Positions 37,970 through 48,866 of a DNA stretch of 64,000 bases are shown here, one piece after another; position 1 is the stretch's first letter; every line of letters starts with the position of its first letter. The notes beneath the pieces were generated by a model. That model was given only the letters and a program-made list of their open reading frames with translations. It had not been told where the DNA came from and did not search any database. Both the position numbers and the translations under genes were made by a program. Source of the stretch: Rhynchopus euleeides (taxonomy: Eukaryota; Euglenozoa; Diplonemea; Diplonemida; Diplonemidae); contig OY723249.1 in NCBI GenBank assembly GCA_963210315.1, positions 310,001 to 374,000 of the forward strand. Direction: 5' to 3'.

Positions 37970-39116
37970 GGGGGGATCAAATGCCACCCTTTTACGTGGA
38001 CAAACACGATTTTTCAAAAAACCGGCGCAGAGGCCCCAAAGCCCCCGTAAACCCTCCAAACCCCCCCAGATCGGTCCGGAAACCCATCGAACCCCACTTT
38101 TCCACCATTCCGGGCACCTCAGGTGCCCGAATTGGGGTACCTAAATTTTGTGCCACCGTTTGGTACCGTACAGTGCCACTGTGTGGGAGGTTGGAAAAGA
38201 AAATGCCCCAACACACCACATCTGAGGGTTGCAATGCATGTTGCTTGCCAACCACGTCATCCGGTGGGTGTCAGGCGCTATGTAGGTGGCATTAGCCAGG
38301 TCTTCGATGTGTTCTGGCTTGTATATATACCTCCCTGCCACCATGCACCGGGAGGCTGCCTGTAGGTACGGAACAGTCCAGATGGTCGTGTGATTCCTGT
38401 GCAGCAGTGCTCCACAACCGGGATGTGTTGACAACGACTGTTGCAACACGAGCTGTACATTCCGGGAACACATGAAGTGCGCTGTCGTGGTACCCATTGT
38501 GCCAGAATTGGTAGTTGCTGCGGTCTACTTTGCCTGGCCCAAGAGCACTGGTACTGAACGGTGCAATATGCGTGGCGAGGTGAATACAACGGAAGCGCGC
38601 AAAGTCAATACAGCTCTCGGATGGCGGGTGGTGGTGCCACTAGTGTGTGACGTTCACTCGAGGATACAACGCATCACAATGAATCAGCAACCGTGGACCG
38701 AGTACAATACGCTCTCTGTGGCTGGTGTGGGGGACAAAGGCAGTGCCTGTGCCGCAGGCAGGGAGGTACATATACAAGCCAGAACACATCGAAGACCTGG
38801 CTGATGCCACCTACATAACGCCTGACACCCACCGGATGACGTGGTTGGCAAGCAACATGCATTGCAACCCTCAGATGTGGTGTGTTGGGGCATTTTCTTT
38901 TCCAACCTCCCACACAGTGGCACTGTACGGTACCAAACGGTGGCACAAAATTTAGGTACCCCAATTCGGGCACCTGAGGTGCCCGGAATGGTGGAAAAGT
39001 GGGGTTCGATGGGTTTCCGGACCGATCTGGGGGGGTTTGGAGGGTTTACGGGGGCTTTGGGGCCTCTGCGCCGGTTTTTTGAAAAATCGTGTTTGTCACC
39101 CCCATTTGACCCCCCC
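37970..39116. mobile_element. Foldback element, 1.15 kb, two roughly 360-bp arms
   Basis: The left arm 37970-38336 and right arm 38757-39116 are reverse complements with few mismatches, around a 420-bp loop. The tips are GGGGGG(A/G)TCAAATG, flanked by TA (37968-37969, 39117-39118). The tip resembles that of the pogo-like element. Mirror-image frames in the arms are not regarded as genes. Confidence 0.9.
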
Positions 39117-39130
39117 TAGGGGGGGGGGGG

Positions 39131-42100
39131 GCCCTACCCTACCCTACCCTACCCTACAGCACATCGGGGGTACCCACAACCCGACCCAACCCAACCCTAG
39201 GGTTAGGGTCAGGGTTAACCCCAGACCCTACCCAACCCTAGGGTTAGGGTTAGGGTAAACCCTTGACCCAACCCTAGGGTTAGGGTCAGGGTTGACCCTA
39301 GACCCTACCCAACCCTAGGGTTAGGGCTAGGGTTAACCCTTGACCCAACCCTAGGGTTAGGGTCAGGGTTAACCCTAGACCCTACCCAACCCTAGGGTTA
39401 GGGCTAGGGTTAACCCTTGACCCAACCCTAGGGTTAGGGTCAGGGTTGACCCTAGACCCTACCCAACCCTAGGGTTAGGGCTAGGGTTAACCCTTGACCC
39501 AACCCTAGGGTTAGGGTCAGGGTTAACCCTAGACCCTACCCAACCCTAGGGTTAGGGCTAGGGTTAACCCTTGACCCAACCCTAGGGTTAGGGTCAGGGT
39601 TGACCCTAGACCCTACCCAACCCTAGGGTTAGGGTTAGGGTTGACCCTAGACCCTACCCTTGACCCAACCCTAGGGTTAGGGTCAGGGTTGACCCCAGAC
39701 CCTACCCAACCCTAGGGTTAGGGTTAGGGTAAACCCTTGACCCAACCCTAGGGTTAGGGTCAGGGTTGACCCTAGACCCTACCCAACCCTAGGGTTAGGG
39801 TTAGGGTTAACCCTTGACCCAACCCTAGGGTTAGGACTAGGGTTGACCCTAGACCCTACCCTAACCCTAGGGTTAGGGTCAGGGTTAACCCTAGACCCTA
39901 CCCTAACCCTAGGGTCAGGGTTAGGGTTAACCCTTGACCCAACCCGAGGGTTAGGGTCAGGGTTAACCCTAGACCCTACCCTAACCCTAGGGTTAGGGTC
40001 AGGGTTGACCCTAGACCCTACCCAACCCTAGGGTTAGGGTTAGGGTTAACCCTTGACCCAACCCTAGGGTTAGGGTTAGGGTTAACCCTAGACCCTACCC
40101 AACCCTCGGGTTAGGGTCAGGGTTGACCCTAGACCCTACCCAACCCTCGGGTTAGGGTTAGGGTTAACCCTGGACCCTACCCAACCCTAGGGTTAGGGTT
40201 AGGGTTGACCCTAGACCCTACCCTAACCCTAGGGTTAGGGTCAGGGTTAACCCTAGACCCTACCCTAACCCTAGGGTTAGGGTTAGGGTAAACCCTTGAC
40301 CCAACCCTAGGGTTAGGGTCAGGGTTGACCCTAGACCCTACCCAACCCTAGGGTTAGCGTTAGGGTTAACCCTTGACCCAACCCTAGGGTTAGGGTTAGG
40401 GTTGACCCTAGACCCTACCCTAACCCTAGGGTTAGGGTTAGGGTTAACCCTTGACCCAACCCTAGGGTTAGGGTCAGGGTTAACCCTAGACCCTACCCTA
40501 ACCCTAGGGTTAGGGTCAGGGTTAACCCTAGACCCTACCCAACCCTAGGGTTAGGGTTAGGGTTAACCCTTGACCCAACCCGAGGGTTAGGGTCAGGGTT
40601 GACCCTAGACCCTACCCTAGGGTTAGGGTAGGGTATAGGGTTAACCCCAACCCTGATCCGAGGGTTGGGTCGGGTCTAGGGTTCACCCTGACCCAAACCC
40701 GAACCCTAGGGTAGGGTTGGGTCTAGGGTGAACCCTAACCCTAGGGTCGGGCAGGGTCTTGGGTTAACCCCCAACCCTAACCCTCGGGTTGGGTAGGGTA
40801 TAGGGTTAACCCTAACCCTAGTGTTGGGTTGTGTATAGGGTTAACCCTAACCCTAGGGTAGGGTTGGGTCTTGGGTTAACCCTAACCCTAGGGTTGGGTT
40901 GGGTATAGGGTTAACCCTAACCCTAGGGTGAGGGTAGGGTATAGGGTTAACCCCAACCCTAACCCTAGGGTTGGGTTGGGTCTAGGGTTAACCCTGACCC
41001 TAACCCTAGGGTTGGGTAGGGTGTAGGGTTAACCCTAACCCTAGGGTAGGGTTGGGTTAACCCTAATCCTAGGGTTGGGTTGGGTATAGGGTTAACCCTA
41101 ACCCTAACCCTAGGGTTGGGTTGGGTCTAGGGTTAACCCTGACCCTAACCCTAGGGTTGGGTAGGGTATAGGGTTAGCCCCAACCCTAACCCTAGGGTTG
41201 GGTAGGGTAGGGTTAACCCCAACCCTAACCCTAGGGTTGGGTTGGGTCTAGGGTTAACCCGAACCCTAACCCTAGGGTTGGGTTGGGTCTAGGGTTAACC
41301 CTAACCCTAACCCTAGGGTAGGGTTGGGTGTAGGGTTAACCCTAACCCTAGGGTTGGGTTGGGTCTAGGGTTAACCCTAACCCTAACCCTAGGGTAGGGT
41401 TGGGTGTAGGGTTGGGTTGGGTCTAGGGTTAACCCTAACCCTAACCCTAGGGTAGGGTTGGGTGTAGGGTTGGGTTGGGTATAGGGTTAACCCCAACCCT
41501 AACCCTAGGGTTGGGTTGGGTCTAGGGTTAACCCGAACCCTAACCCTAGGGTTGGGTTGGGTCTAGGGTTAACCCTGACCCTAACCCTAGGGTTGGGTAG
41601 GGTATAGGGTTAGCCCCAACCCTAACCCTAGGGTTGGGTAGGGTAGGGTTAACCCCAACCCTAACCCTAGGGTTGGGTTGGGTCTAGGGTTAACCCGAAC
41701 CCTAACCCTAGGGTTGGGTTGGGTCTAGGGTTAACCCTAACCCTAACCCTAGGGTAGGGTTGGGTGTAGGGTTAACCCTAACCCTAGGGTTGGGTTGGGT
41801 CTAGGGTTAACCCTAACCCTAACCCTAGGGTAGGGTTGGGTGTAGGGTTGGGTTGGGTCTAGGGTTAACCCTAACCCTAACCCTAGGGTAGGGTTGGGTG
41901 TAGGGTTGGGTTGGGTATAGGGTTAACCCCAACCCTAACCCTAGGGTTGGGTTGGGTCTAGGGTTAACCCGAACCCTAACCCTAGGGTTGGGTTGGGTCT
42001 AGGGTTAACCCTAACCCTAACCCTAGGGTAGGGTTGGGTGTAGGGTTGGGTTGGGTATAGGGTTAACCCTGACCCTAACCCTAGGGCAGGGTCTAGGGTT

Positions 42101-42707
42101 AACCCTAACCCTAACCCTAGGGTTGGGTAGGGTGTAGGGTTAACCCTAACCCTAGGGTAGGGTTGGGTCTAGGGTTAACCCTGACCCTAACCCTAGGGTA
42201 GGGTCTAGGGTTAACCCCAACCCTAACCCTAGGGTTGGGTAGGGTGTAGGGTTAACCCTAACCCTAACCCTAGGGTTGGGTAGGGTATAGGGTTAACCCT
42301 AACCCTAGGGTAGGGTTGGGTCTAGGGTTAACCATGACCCTAACCCTAGGGTAGGGTCTAGGGTTAACCCCAACCCTAACCCTAGGGTTGGGTAGGGTGT
42401 AGGGTTAACCCTCACCCTAACCCTAGGGTAGGGTCTAGGGTTAACCCTAACCCCAGGGTAGGGTCTAGGGTTAACCCTAACCCTAACCCTAGGGTGAGGG
42501 TAGGGTCTGGAGTTAACCCCAACCCCAACCCTAACCCTAGGGTTGGGTAGGGTCTAGGGTCACCCGTAACCCTCGAAATCGGGCCCAAATCGCCAAAATG
42601 GGCACCCCTCGAAAAAAACAATTCGAAAAGGTCCCCCTACCCACACCTGGAAATTACCAAAAAATCTGGGACCCCGGCGGCCCCAACCCTAGGGTAGGGT
42701 AGGGTAG
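39131..42707. repeat. Degenerate interstitial telomere-like array, 3.6 kb
   Basis: Built from TTAGGG/CCCTAA variants, joined head to head as AACCCTAGGGTT again and again. The first part (to about 40630) has a higher-order period near 77 bp (AACCCTAGACC, CCCAACCCTAGGGTTAGGG, TTAACCCTTGACCC). The second part has GGGTTGGGT(A/C)TAGGGTTAAC units. It is not a plain telomere and lies inside a tandem gene array. Confidence 0.95.
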
Positions 42708-43211
42708 CCCCCCCCCCCCTCCCCCCCCCGGCACGGAGAAACTTAACGTTCGACCCGAATTAGCCAGAGGCCTGGGGGGGGGGGGGGGGGCTTGTATTTG
42801 GCGGAAGCCGAATTTCAGCCACATTTCAAATTTTCAGCCTGTTTTTCCAGTCCTAACAGGCACCCCATGGTCAAAATGACCCCACTGCGATCCGCACGGA
42901 ATCCAAACATGCAAAGGAACAGGGCTTTGAACACCAGTGTGGGTGTCCTCGCAGGTGGCTGACTCCCGGGAATATCCTCCCATTAGCAGGACCCAAACCA
43001 GACCCACATTTCATGGGTCAAACTTGGCACCTCCACCCACAAAATGACCCCACCACGATCCGCACGGAGCTCAAAAATGCAAATAAAGGCGGAAAAACGG
43101 GGGGAACGGGGAAAAAAGGAGAAGGAAAAAAAGCCGGAGTAAATTTTCAGGATTTTGGCCGAAATACCCCGGTGTAAGGATCATACATGGACACAAACCC
43201 TGAACTGCCAA
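42708..43211. other. Trailer of the telomere-like block
   Basis: C and G homopolymers. An inverted match to 37850-37950 (GAATTAGCCAGAGGCCTG, G tract, CTTGTATTTGG) lies here, so the array is bracketed by inverted sequences. The remainder to 43211 shows two GACCCCAC.(A/G)CGATCCGCACGGA repeats (42875-42905, 43045-43070) and no ORF. Confidence 0.5.
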
Positions 43212-43388
43212 TCACACAGAAGCTGACGAAGGGTGGGGGTAGTGTCTAGAGCACGTATGGTTGCAGCTGACTTGGGTCGCCTTCCGCTCACACGAGCGTG
43301 CTTTCAGGAAAATACACCAGCCGTCTCTCAAGTCTTGCATCCGGATGATTCCTTCATCGATGGCTTCCACCTTGAAGCGTGTCGTCAT
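43212..43388 (-). CDS. Small ORF downstream of copy 2, 58 aa
   Basis: ATG at 43388, read in the same direction as the surface-protein gene and 53 bases beyond its stop. It contains four Cys and a mixed sequence (RFKVEAIDEGIIRMQDLRDG) that looks more like protein than background. It may be a separate peptide gene, or an alternative 3' exon of the big gene. It is also present after copy 3, but deleted after copy 1. Confidence 0.35.
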   Translation of the reverse strand: MTTRFKVEAIDEGIIRMQDLRDGWCIFLKARSCERKATQVSCNHTCSRHYPHPSSASV

Positions 43389-43441
43389 GGAGAAAGAACA
43401 GCATTCCAGCAACGCCAAAGAAGGTAGGGGGCGGACAACAC

Positions 43442-46400
43442 TCAGTCAATGAGGAGAACTTCTTCGGACAAGTCACCAGAAGGGAGGCCCTGTGACAGTC
43501 GGTTCGCGTGAAGACGACGAACAACACCAACACAGAGAACACCAACAACGACAAACAGAACAGGGAGGATGAAGGAAGAAGCAGAGACTGAATGATGGAG
43601 GCGCACAGCGGCAGAAGTCACACCTGAGGAAGAGGAGGGCTGCGACTGGCTCAGTGCTGCTTCAAGAGACGCAACGGGTGCAGGAACGCACAGCACCTCG
43701 GGAACATGTCCAGAGAAGGACAGCACGCCACACTGCTCCTTGTAGCCGTACCCAACATACACCATGCCCGGCTTCGCGTACCCAACCATCTCCCACACCC
43801 CAATGCGACTGCACAGCTCCTCCTGGCACAGTGTGACGTTCTCAGAGCTCGCGAGGATGGTGCCTGCAGGACACGAACCAGTCTCCAACGTGATGGCACT
43901 GCAGTTCTCAGAGGGCGGTGTTGGAGGAGGCTCGTCGCCAGGAACGCAGACCACGTCGCCAGGTGTGCCGTAGTAAGTCTGCACGCCACAGTGCTGTGCG
44001 TACCCGGACCCAACAAACGCCACATTCGGCTCGTCGAACCTAACCATCTGCCATGTGTCAATTATACTGCACAGCTGCTCTTGGCACAGTGTGACGTTCT
44101 CAGAGCTTGCGAGAATGTAGCCTGCAGCACATGACGGGCCGGACACAACCGCAATGGCACTGCAGGTCTCAGAGGGCGGTGTTGGAGGAGGTTCGTCGCC
44201 AGGAACACACAGCACCTCGCCAGGTGTGCCATAGTATGACTGCACGCCACAGTGCTGGGCGTATCCGTACCCAACAAACGTCACATTCGGCTCGTCGAAC
44301 CCAACCAGCTGCCATGCGTCAATACGCCCGCACAGCTCCTCCTGGCACAGTGTGACGTTCTCATAGCTCGCGAGGATGGTGCCTGCAGGACACGAGCTGC
44401 GCTGCACAGTGATGGCACTGCACTCTCTTGAGGACGGTACCGGGGTTGGAGGTGTCGGGGGTTTCTCGCCAGGAACACACAGCACCTCGCCAGGTGTGCC
44501 ATAGTAAGGCTGCACGCCACAGTGCTGGGCGTATCCGTACCCAACAAATGTCACATTCGGCTCGTCGAACCCAACCATCTGCCATGCGTCAATGCGGCGA
44601 CACAGCTCCTCCTGGCACAGTGTGACGTTCTCATAGCTCGCGAGGATGGTGCCTGCAGGACACGAGCTGCGCTGCACAGTCATGGCACTGCACTCTCTTG
44701 AGGGCGGTACCGGGGTTGGAGGTGTCGGGGGTTTCTCGCCAGGAGCACACAGCACCCTCCCAGGTGTGCCAAAGTAAGACTGCACGCCGCAGTGCAGGTC
44801 GTAGCCGTTCCCAACAACCACCCTGTTCTTCTCGTCGAATCCAACCATCTCCCACGTCTCAAGTCGACTGCACAGCTCCTCCTGGCACAGTGTGACGTTC
44901 TCATAGCTCGCGAGGATGGTGCCTGCAGGACATGAGCCAGTCTCCACAGTGATGGCACTGCAGTTCTCAGAGGGCGGTGTTGGAGGAGGTTCGTCGCCAG
45001 GAACACACAGCACCTCGCCAGGTGTGCCGTAGTAAGTCTGCACGCCACAGTGCTGGGCGTATCCGTACCCAACAAACGTCACATTCGGCTCGTCGAACCC
45101 AACCATCTGCCATGCGTCAATGCAGCGACACAGCTCCTCCTGGCACAGTGTGACGTTCTCATAGCTCGCGAGGATGGTGCCTGCAGGACACGAGCTGCGC
45201 TGCACAGTCATGGCACTGCACTCTCTTGAGGGCGGTACCGGGGTTGGAGGTGTCGGGGGTTTCTCGCCAGGAGCACACAGCACCCTCCCAGGTGTGCCAA
45301 AGTAAGACTGCACGCCGCAGTGCAGGTCGTAGCCGTTCCCAACAACCACCCTGTTCTTCTCGTCGAATCCAACCATCTCCCACGTCTCAAGTCGACTGCA
45401 CAGCTCCTCCTGGCACAGTGTGACGTTCTCATAGCTCGCGAGGATGGTGCCTGCAGGACATGAGCCAGTCTCCACAGTGATGGCACTGCAGTTCTCAGAT
45501 GGCGGTGTTGGAGGAGGTTCGTCGCCAGGAACACACAGCACCTCGCCAGGTGTGCCGTAGTAAGTCTGCACGCCACAGTGCTGGGCGTATCCGTACCCAA
45601 CAAACGTCACATTCGGCTCGTCGAACCCAACCATCTGCCATGCGTCAATGCGGCGACACAGCTCCTCCTGGCACAGTGTGACGTTCTCATAGCTCGCGAG
45701 GATGGTGCCTGCAGGACACGAGCTGCGCTGCACAGTCATGGCACTGCACTCTCTTGAGGGCGGTACCGGGGTTGGAGGTGTCGGGGGTTTCTCGCCAGGA
45801 GCACACAGCACCCTCCCAGGTGTGCCAAAGTAAGACTGCACGCCGCAGTGCAGGTCGTAGCCGTTCCCAACAACCACCCTGTTCTTCTCGTCGAATCCAA
45901 CCATCTCCCACGTCTCAAGTCGACTGCACAGCTCCTCCTGGCACAGTGTGACGTTCTCATAGCTCGCGAGGATGGTGCCTGCAGGACATGAGCCAGTCTC
46001 CACAGTGATGGCACTGCAGTTCTCAGAGGGCGGTGTTGGAGGAGGTTCGTCGCCAGGAACACACAGCACCTCGCCAGGTGTGCCATAGTAAGTCTGCACG
46101 CCACAGTGCTGGGCGTATCCGTACCCAACAAACGTCACATTCGGCTCGTCGAACCCAACCAGCTGCCACGCGTCAAGACGCCTGCACAGCTCCTCCTGGC
46201 ACAGTGTGACGTTCTCATAGCTCGCGAGGAGGGTGCCTGCAGGACACGAGCTGCGCTGCACAGTGATGGCACTGCACTCTCTTGAGGGCGGTACCGGGGT
46301 TGGAGGTGTCGGGGGTTTCTCGCCAGGAACACACAGCACCCTCCCAGGTGTGCCAAAATATGACTGCACGCCGCAGTGCAGGTCGTAGCCGTTCCCAACA

Positions 46401-47944
46401 ACCACCCTGTTCTTCTCGTCGAATCCAACCATCTCCCACGTCTCAAGACGACTGCACAGCTCCTCCTGGCACAGTGTGACGTTCTCATAGCTCGCGAGGA
46501 TGGTGCCTGCAGGACAGGACCCAGTTTCCACTGTGAGCGCAGTGCAGTTCTCAGAGGGCGGTGTTGGAGGAGGTTCGTCGCCAGGAACACACAGCACCTC
46601 GCCAGGTGTGCCATAGTAAGTCTGCACGCCACAGTGCTGGTCGTATCCGTACCCAACAAACGTCACATTCGGCTCGTCGAACCCAACCAGCTGCCATGCG
46701 TCAATACGCCCGCACAGCTCCTCCTGGCACAGTGTGACGTTCTCATAGCTCGCGAGGATGGTGCCTGCAGGACAGGACCCAGTTTCCACTGTGAGCGCAG
46801 TGCAGTCTTCAGAGGGCGGTGTTGGAGGAGGTTCGTCGCCAGGAACACACAGCACCTCGCCAGGTGTGCCATAGTAAGTCTGCACGCCACAGTGCTGGTC
46901 GTATCCGTACCCAACAAACGTCACATTCGGCTCGTCGAACCCAACCATCTGCCATGCGTCAATGCGGCGACACAGCTCCTCCTGGCACAGTGTGACGTTC
47001 TCATAGCTCGCGAGGATGGTGCCTGCAGGACACGAGCTGCGCTGCACAGTCATGGCACTGCACTCTCTTGAGGGCGGTACCGGGGTTGGAGGTGTCGGGG
47101 GTTTCTCGCCAGGAGCACACAGCACCCTCCCAGGTGTGCCAAAGTAAGACTGCACGCCGCAGTGCAGGTCGTAGCCGTTCCCAACAACCACCCTGTTCTT
47201 CTCGTCGAATCCAACCATCTCCCACGTCTCAAGTCGACTGCACAGCTCCTCCTGGCACAGTGTGACGTTCTCATAGCTCGCGAGGATGGTGCCTGCAGGA
47301 CAGGACCCAGTTTCCACTGTGAGCGCAGTGCAGTCTTCAGAGGGCGGTGTTGGAGGAGGTTCGTCGCCAGGAAGACACAGGACCCTCCCAGGTGTGACAT
47401 ACGGGTAGTCCTGCACGCCGCAGTGCTGGGCGTATCCCTCCCCAACAAACGACACATTCGGCTCTGCGAGCCCAAGGATCTCCCACGTCCCAATGCGACT
47501 GCACAGCTCCTCCTGGCACAGTGTGACGTTCCCAGAGCTTGCGAGGATGGTGCCTGAAGGACAGGAGCCAGTCTCCACAGTGATGGCACTGCAGTTCTCA
47601 GAGGGCGGTGTTGGAGGAGGCTCGTCGCCAGGAACACACAGCACGTCGCCAGGCGTACCATAGGCAAGCACACCGTAAATCATCACGCCGCAGTACGAGC
47701 CGTATCCGTACCCAACAAACGTCATGTTCGGCTCGTCCAACCCAACCATCTGCCACTTCCGAAGACGACTGCACAGCTCATCCTGGCACAGTGTGACGTT
47801 CTCAAAGCTCGCGAGGATGGTGCCTGCAGGACACCCGTGCCGATGCACGGTGATTGAGGCGCACTCATGACCCTCAGCCTTCGGTTCACCCCCCTCCTGT
47901 GCTGCCACGCTGGTCACTGCCAGCATCCATATGAAGAGACGCAT
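43442..47944 (-). CDS. Secreted/membrane-anchored Cys-rich repeat protein, copy 2 (16 repeats)
   Basis: Same start (signal peptide at 47944), domains, helix and tail as copy 1; 1,500 residues. The extra 1,056 bp corresponds to four more repeats, that is two extra DAWQ/ETWE pairs of 528 bp in the middle of the array. The first three and last three repeats are the same as in copy 1, so gain or loss has happened only inside. Other changes are rare (for example LLASY for ILASY in repeat 7, MVRFDE for MVGFDE near the end). The frame is fully open. Confidence 0.9.
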   Translation of the reverse strand: MRLFIWMLAVTSVAAQEGGEPKAEGHECASITVHRHGCPAGTILASFENVTLCQDELCSRLRKWQMVGLDEPNMTFVGYGYGSYCGVMIYGVLAYGTPGDVLCVPGDEPPPTPPSENCSAITVETGSCPSGTILASSGNVTLCQEELCSRIGTWEILGLAEPNVSFVGEGYAQHCGVQDYPYVTPGRVLCLPGDEPPPTPPSEDCTALTVETGSCPAGTILASYENVTLCQEELCSRLETWEMVGFDEKNRVVVGNGYDLHCGVQSYFGTPGRVLCAPGEKPPTPPTPVPPSRECSAMTVQRSSCPAGTILASYENVTLCQEELCRRIDAWQMVGFDEPNVTFVGYGYDQHCGVQTYYGTPGEVLCVPGDEPPPTPPSEDCTALTVETGSCPAGTILASYENVTLCQEELCGRIDAWQLVGFDEPNVTFVGYGYDQHCGVQTYYGTPGEVLCVPGDEPPPTPPSENCTALTVETGSCPAGTILASYENVTLCQEELCSRLETWEMVGFDEKNRVVVGNGYDLHCGVQSYFGTPGRVLCVPGEKPPTPPTPVPPSRECSAITVQRSSCPAGTLLASYENVTLCQEELCRRLDAWQLVGFDEPNVTFVGYGYAQHCGVQTYYGTPGEVLCVPGDEPPPTPPSENCSAITVETGSCPAGTILASYENVTLCQEELCSRLETWEMVGFDEKNRVVVGNGYDLHCGVQSYFGTPGRVLCAPGEKPPTPPTPVPPSRECSAMTVQRSSCPAGTILASYENVTLCQEELCRRIDAWQMVGFDEPNVTFVGYGYAQHCGVQTYYGTPGEVLCVPGDEPPPTPPSENCSAITVETGSCPAGTILASYENVTLCQEELCSRLETWEMVGFDEKNRVVVGNGYDLHCGVQSYFGTPGRVLCAPGEKPPTPPTPVPPSRECSAMTVQRSSCPAGTILASYENVTLCQEELCRCIDAWQMVGFDEPNVTFVGYGYAQHCGVQTYYGTPGEVLCVPGDEPPPTPPSENCSAITVETGSCPAGTILASYENVTLCQEELCSRLETWEMVGFDEKNRVVVGNGYDLHCGVQSYFGTPGRVLCAPGEKPPTPPTPVPPSRECSAMTVQRSSCPAGTILASYENVTLCQEELCRRIDAWQMVGFDEPNVTFVGYGYAQHCGVQPYYGTPGEVLCVPGEKPPTPPTPVPSSRECSAITVQRSSCPAGTILASYENVTLCQEELCGRIDAWQLVGFDEPNVTFVGYGYAQHCGVQSYYGTPGEVLCVPGDEPPPTPPSETCSAIAVVSGPSCAAGYILASSENVTLCQEQLCSIIDTWQMVRFDEPNVAFVGSGYAQHCGVQTYYGTPGDVVCVPGDEPPPTPPSENCSAITLETGSCPAGTILASSENVTLCQEELCSRIGVWEMVGYAKPGMVYVGYGYKEQCGVLSFSGHVPEVLCVPAPVASLEAALSQSQPSSSSGVTSAAVRLHHSVSASSFILPVLFVVVGVLCVGVVRRLHANRLSQGLPSGDLSEEVLLID

Positions 47945-48060
47945 CCTGTGCCCCTCCCCCCACCGTGTGTCACTTTCCCGCGTGTCTGTGATGTGTCTCG
48001 GTTGTCCTGTGGGGTTGTGTCGGAGGCAAGCGCGTGTCAGCAGGTGTGCAGCAGGGTCTC

Positions 48061-48256
48061 CTGGGGGGGTGTCGATTTTGGACAAAAAATATTTTTTTTC
48101 AAAAAAAACCCGAAAAATCGGGGGGAAAATGCTGAAAAATGGCAAAAAAAAGAGTATGGGGAGTTGGGTCCAGTTTAGCAAATCGTCATATTTTTCGGGC
48201 GTTTTTTTTCTGAATGGGACACCCGAAGAACCCGTTGAGACGTGCATGACATGGTG
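48061..48256. repeat. Inserted dispersed repeat, unit 2
   Basis: Copy of 30095-30290. Confidence 0.65.
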
Positions 48257-48266
48257 AATATCTGGG

Positions 48267-48398
48267 CGGGAGCAACCCCTCTCCGGGTGGGGGCAACCCC
48301 TTTCAGAGTGGGGGCAACCTCTCTCAGGGTGGGGGCAACCCCTCTCAGAGTGGGGGCAACCCATCTCAGGGTGGGGGCAACCTCTCTCATGGTGGGGG
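48267..48398 (-). repeat. 21-bp minisatellite, unit 2
   Basis: Copy of 30301-30432 with the same repeat number. Confidence 0.9.
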
Positions 48399-48503
48399 TT
48401 AGTGTGTGCGTTGGTGCTCGTCCCCTCTCGCAGATCTTGACTAGGCAGGCTGTCCCCCCTCCCCTCTCCGGCCCTCTGGGCAAATTATTGCTTTGTTGTG
48501 CTT

Positions 48504-48866
48504 CTCGCGTCGCGCGAAGATACTTGCTCAGCACTATTCACTAATTTTCTTGGACGCCACGCAACTTTTTTTCACGCACGCCCGGTTACGGTAATCACTT
48601 TTTTCTCACGCCTGTTTCTTTTTTCTCACGCTTTTTTTCTTTTTTTTCACGCTTTTTTCATAGTTTCCCTTCGCGCGAAGCTTTTTGGCTACGCGCGAAC
48701 CCCCCGGACCCCTGCGCGAGCGCGTAAAAAAAAAGGGGGTTCGCGCGAAAAAAAAGGCGCTTCGCGCGAAAAAAAAAGTGCTTCGCGCGAAAAAAAAAAG
48801 CGCTTCGCGCGAAAAAAAACGCATTTCGCGCGAAAAAAAGGGGTAAAAAAGCGCTTCGCGCGAAAA
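48504..48866. repeat. TTCGCGCGAA palindrome array, unit 2
   Basis: Copy of 30538-30900. Confidence 0.85.

Larger units (their letters stand above)
26532..43441. repeat. Tandem unit 1 (16.9 kb)
   Basis: Measured stop codon to stop codon. Collinear with 43442-60945 throughout and nearly identical: bases 35030 and 35220 against 52999 and 53216 are among the few single-base differences noticed. The length differences are the 1,056-bp repeat gain in gene 2, the 462-bp shorter telomere-like array in unit 2, and small changes in G tracts. Confidence 0.93.

Noticed and set aside
38000..39060. Proteins encoded in mirror-image frames of the foldback arms
   Set aside because: The same text appears on both strands because the arms are inverted copies; no start or family support.
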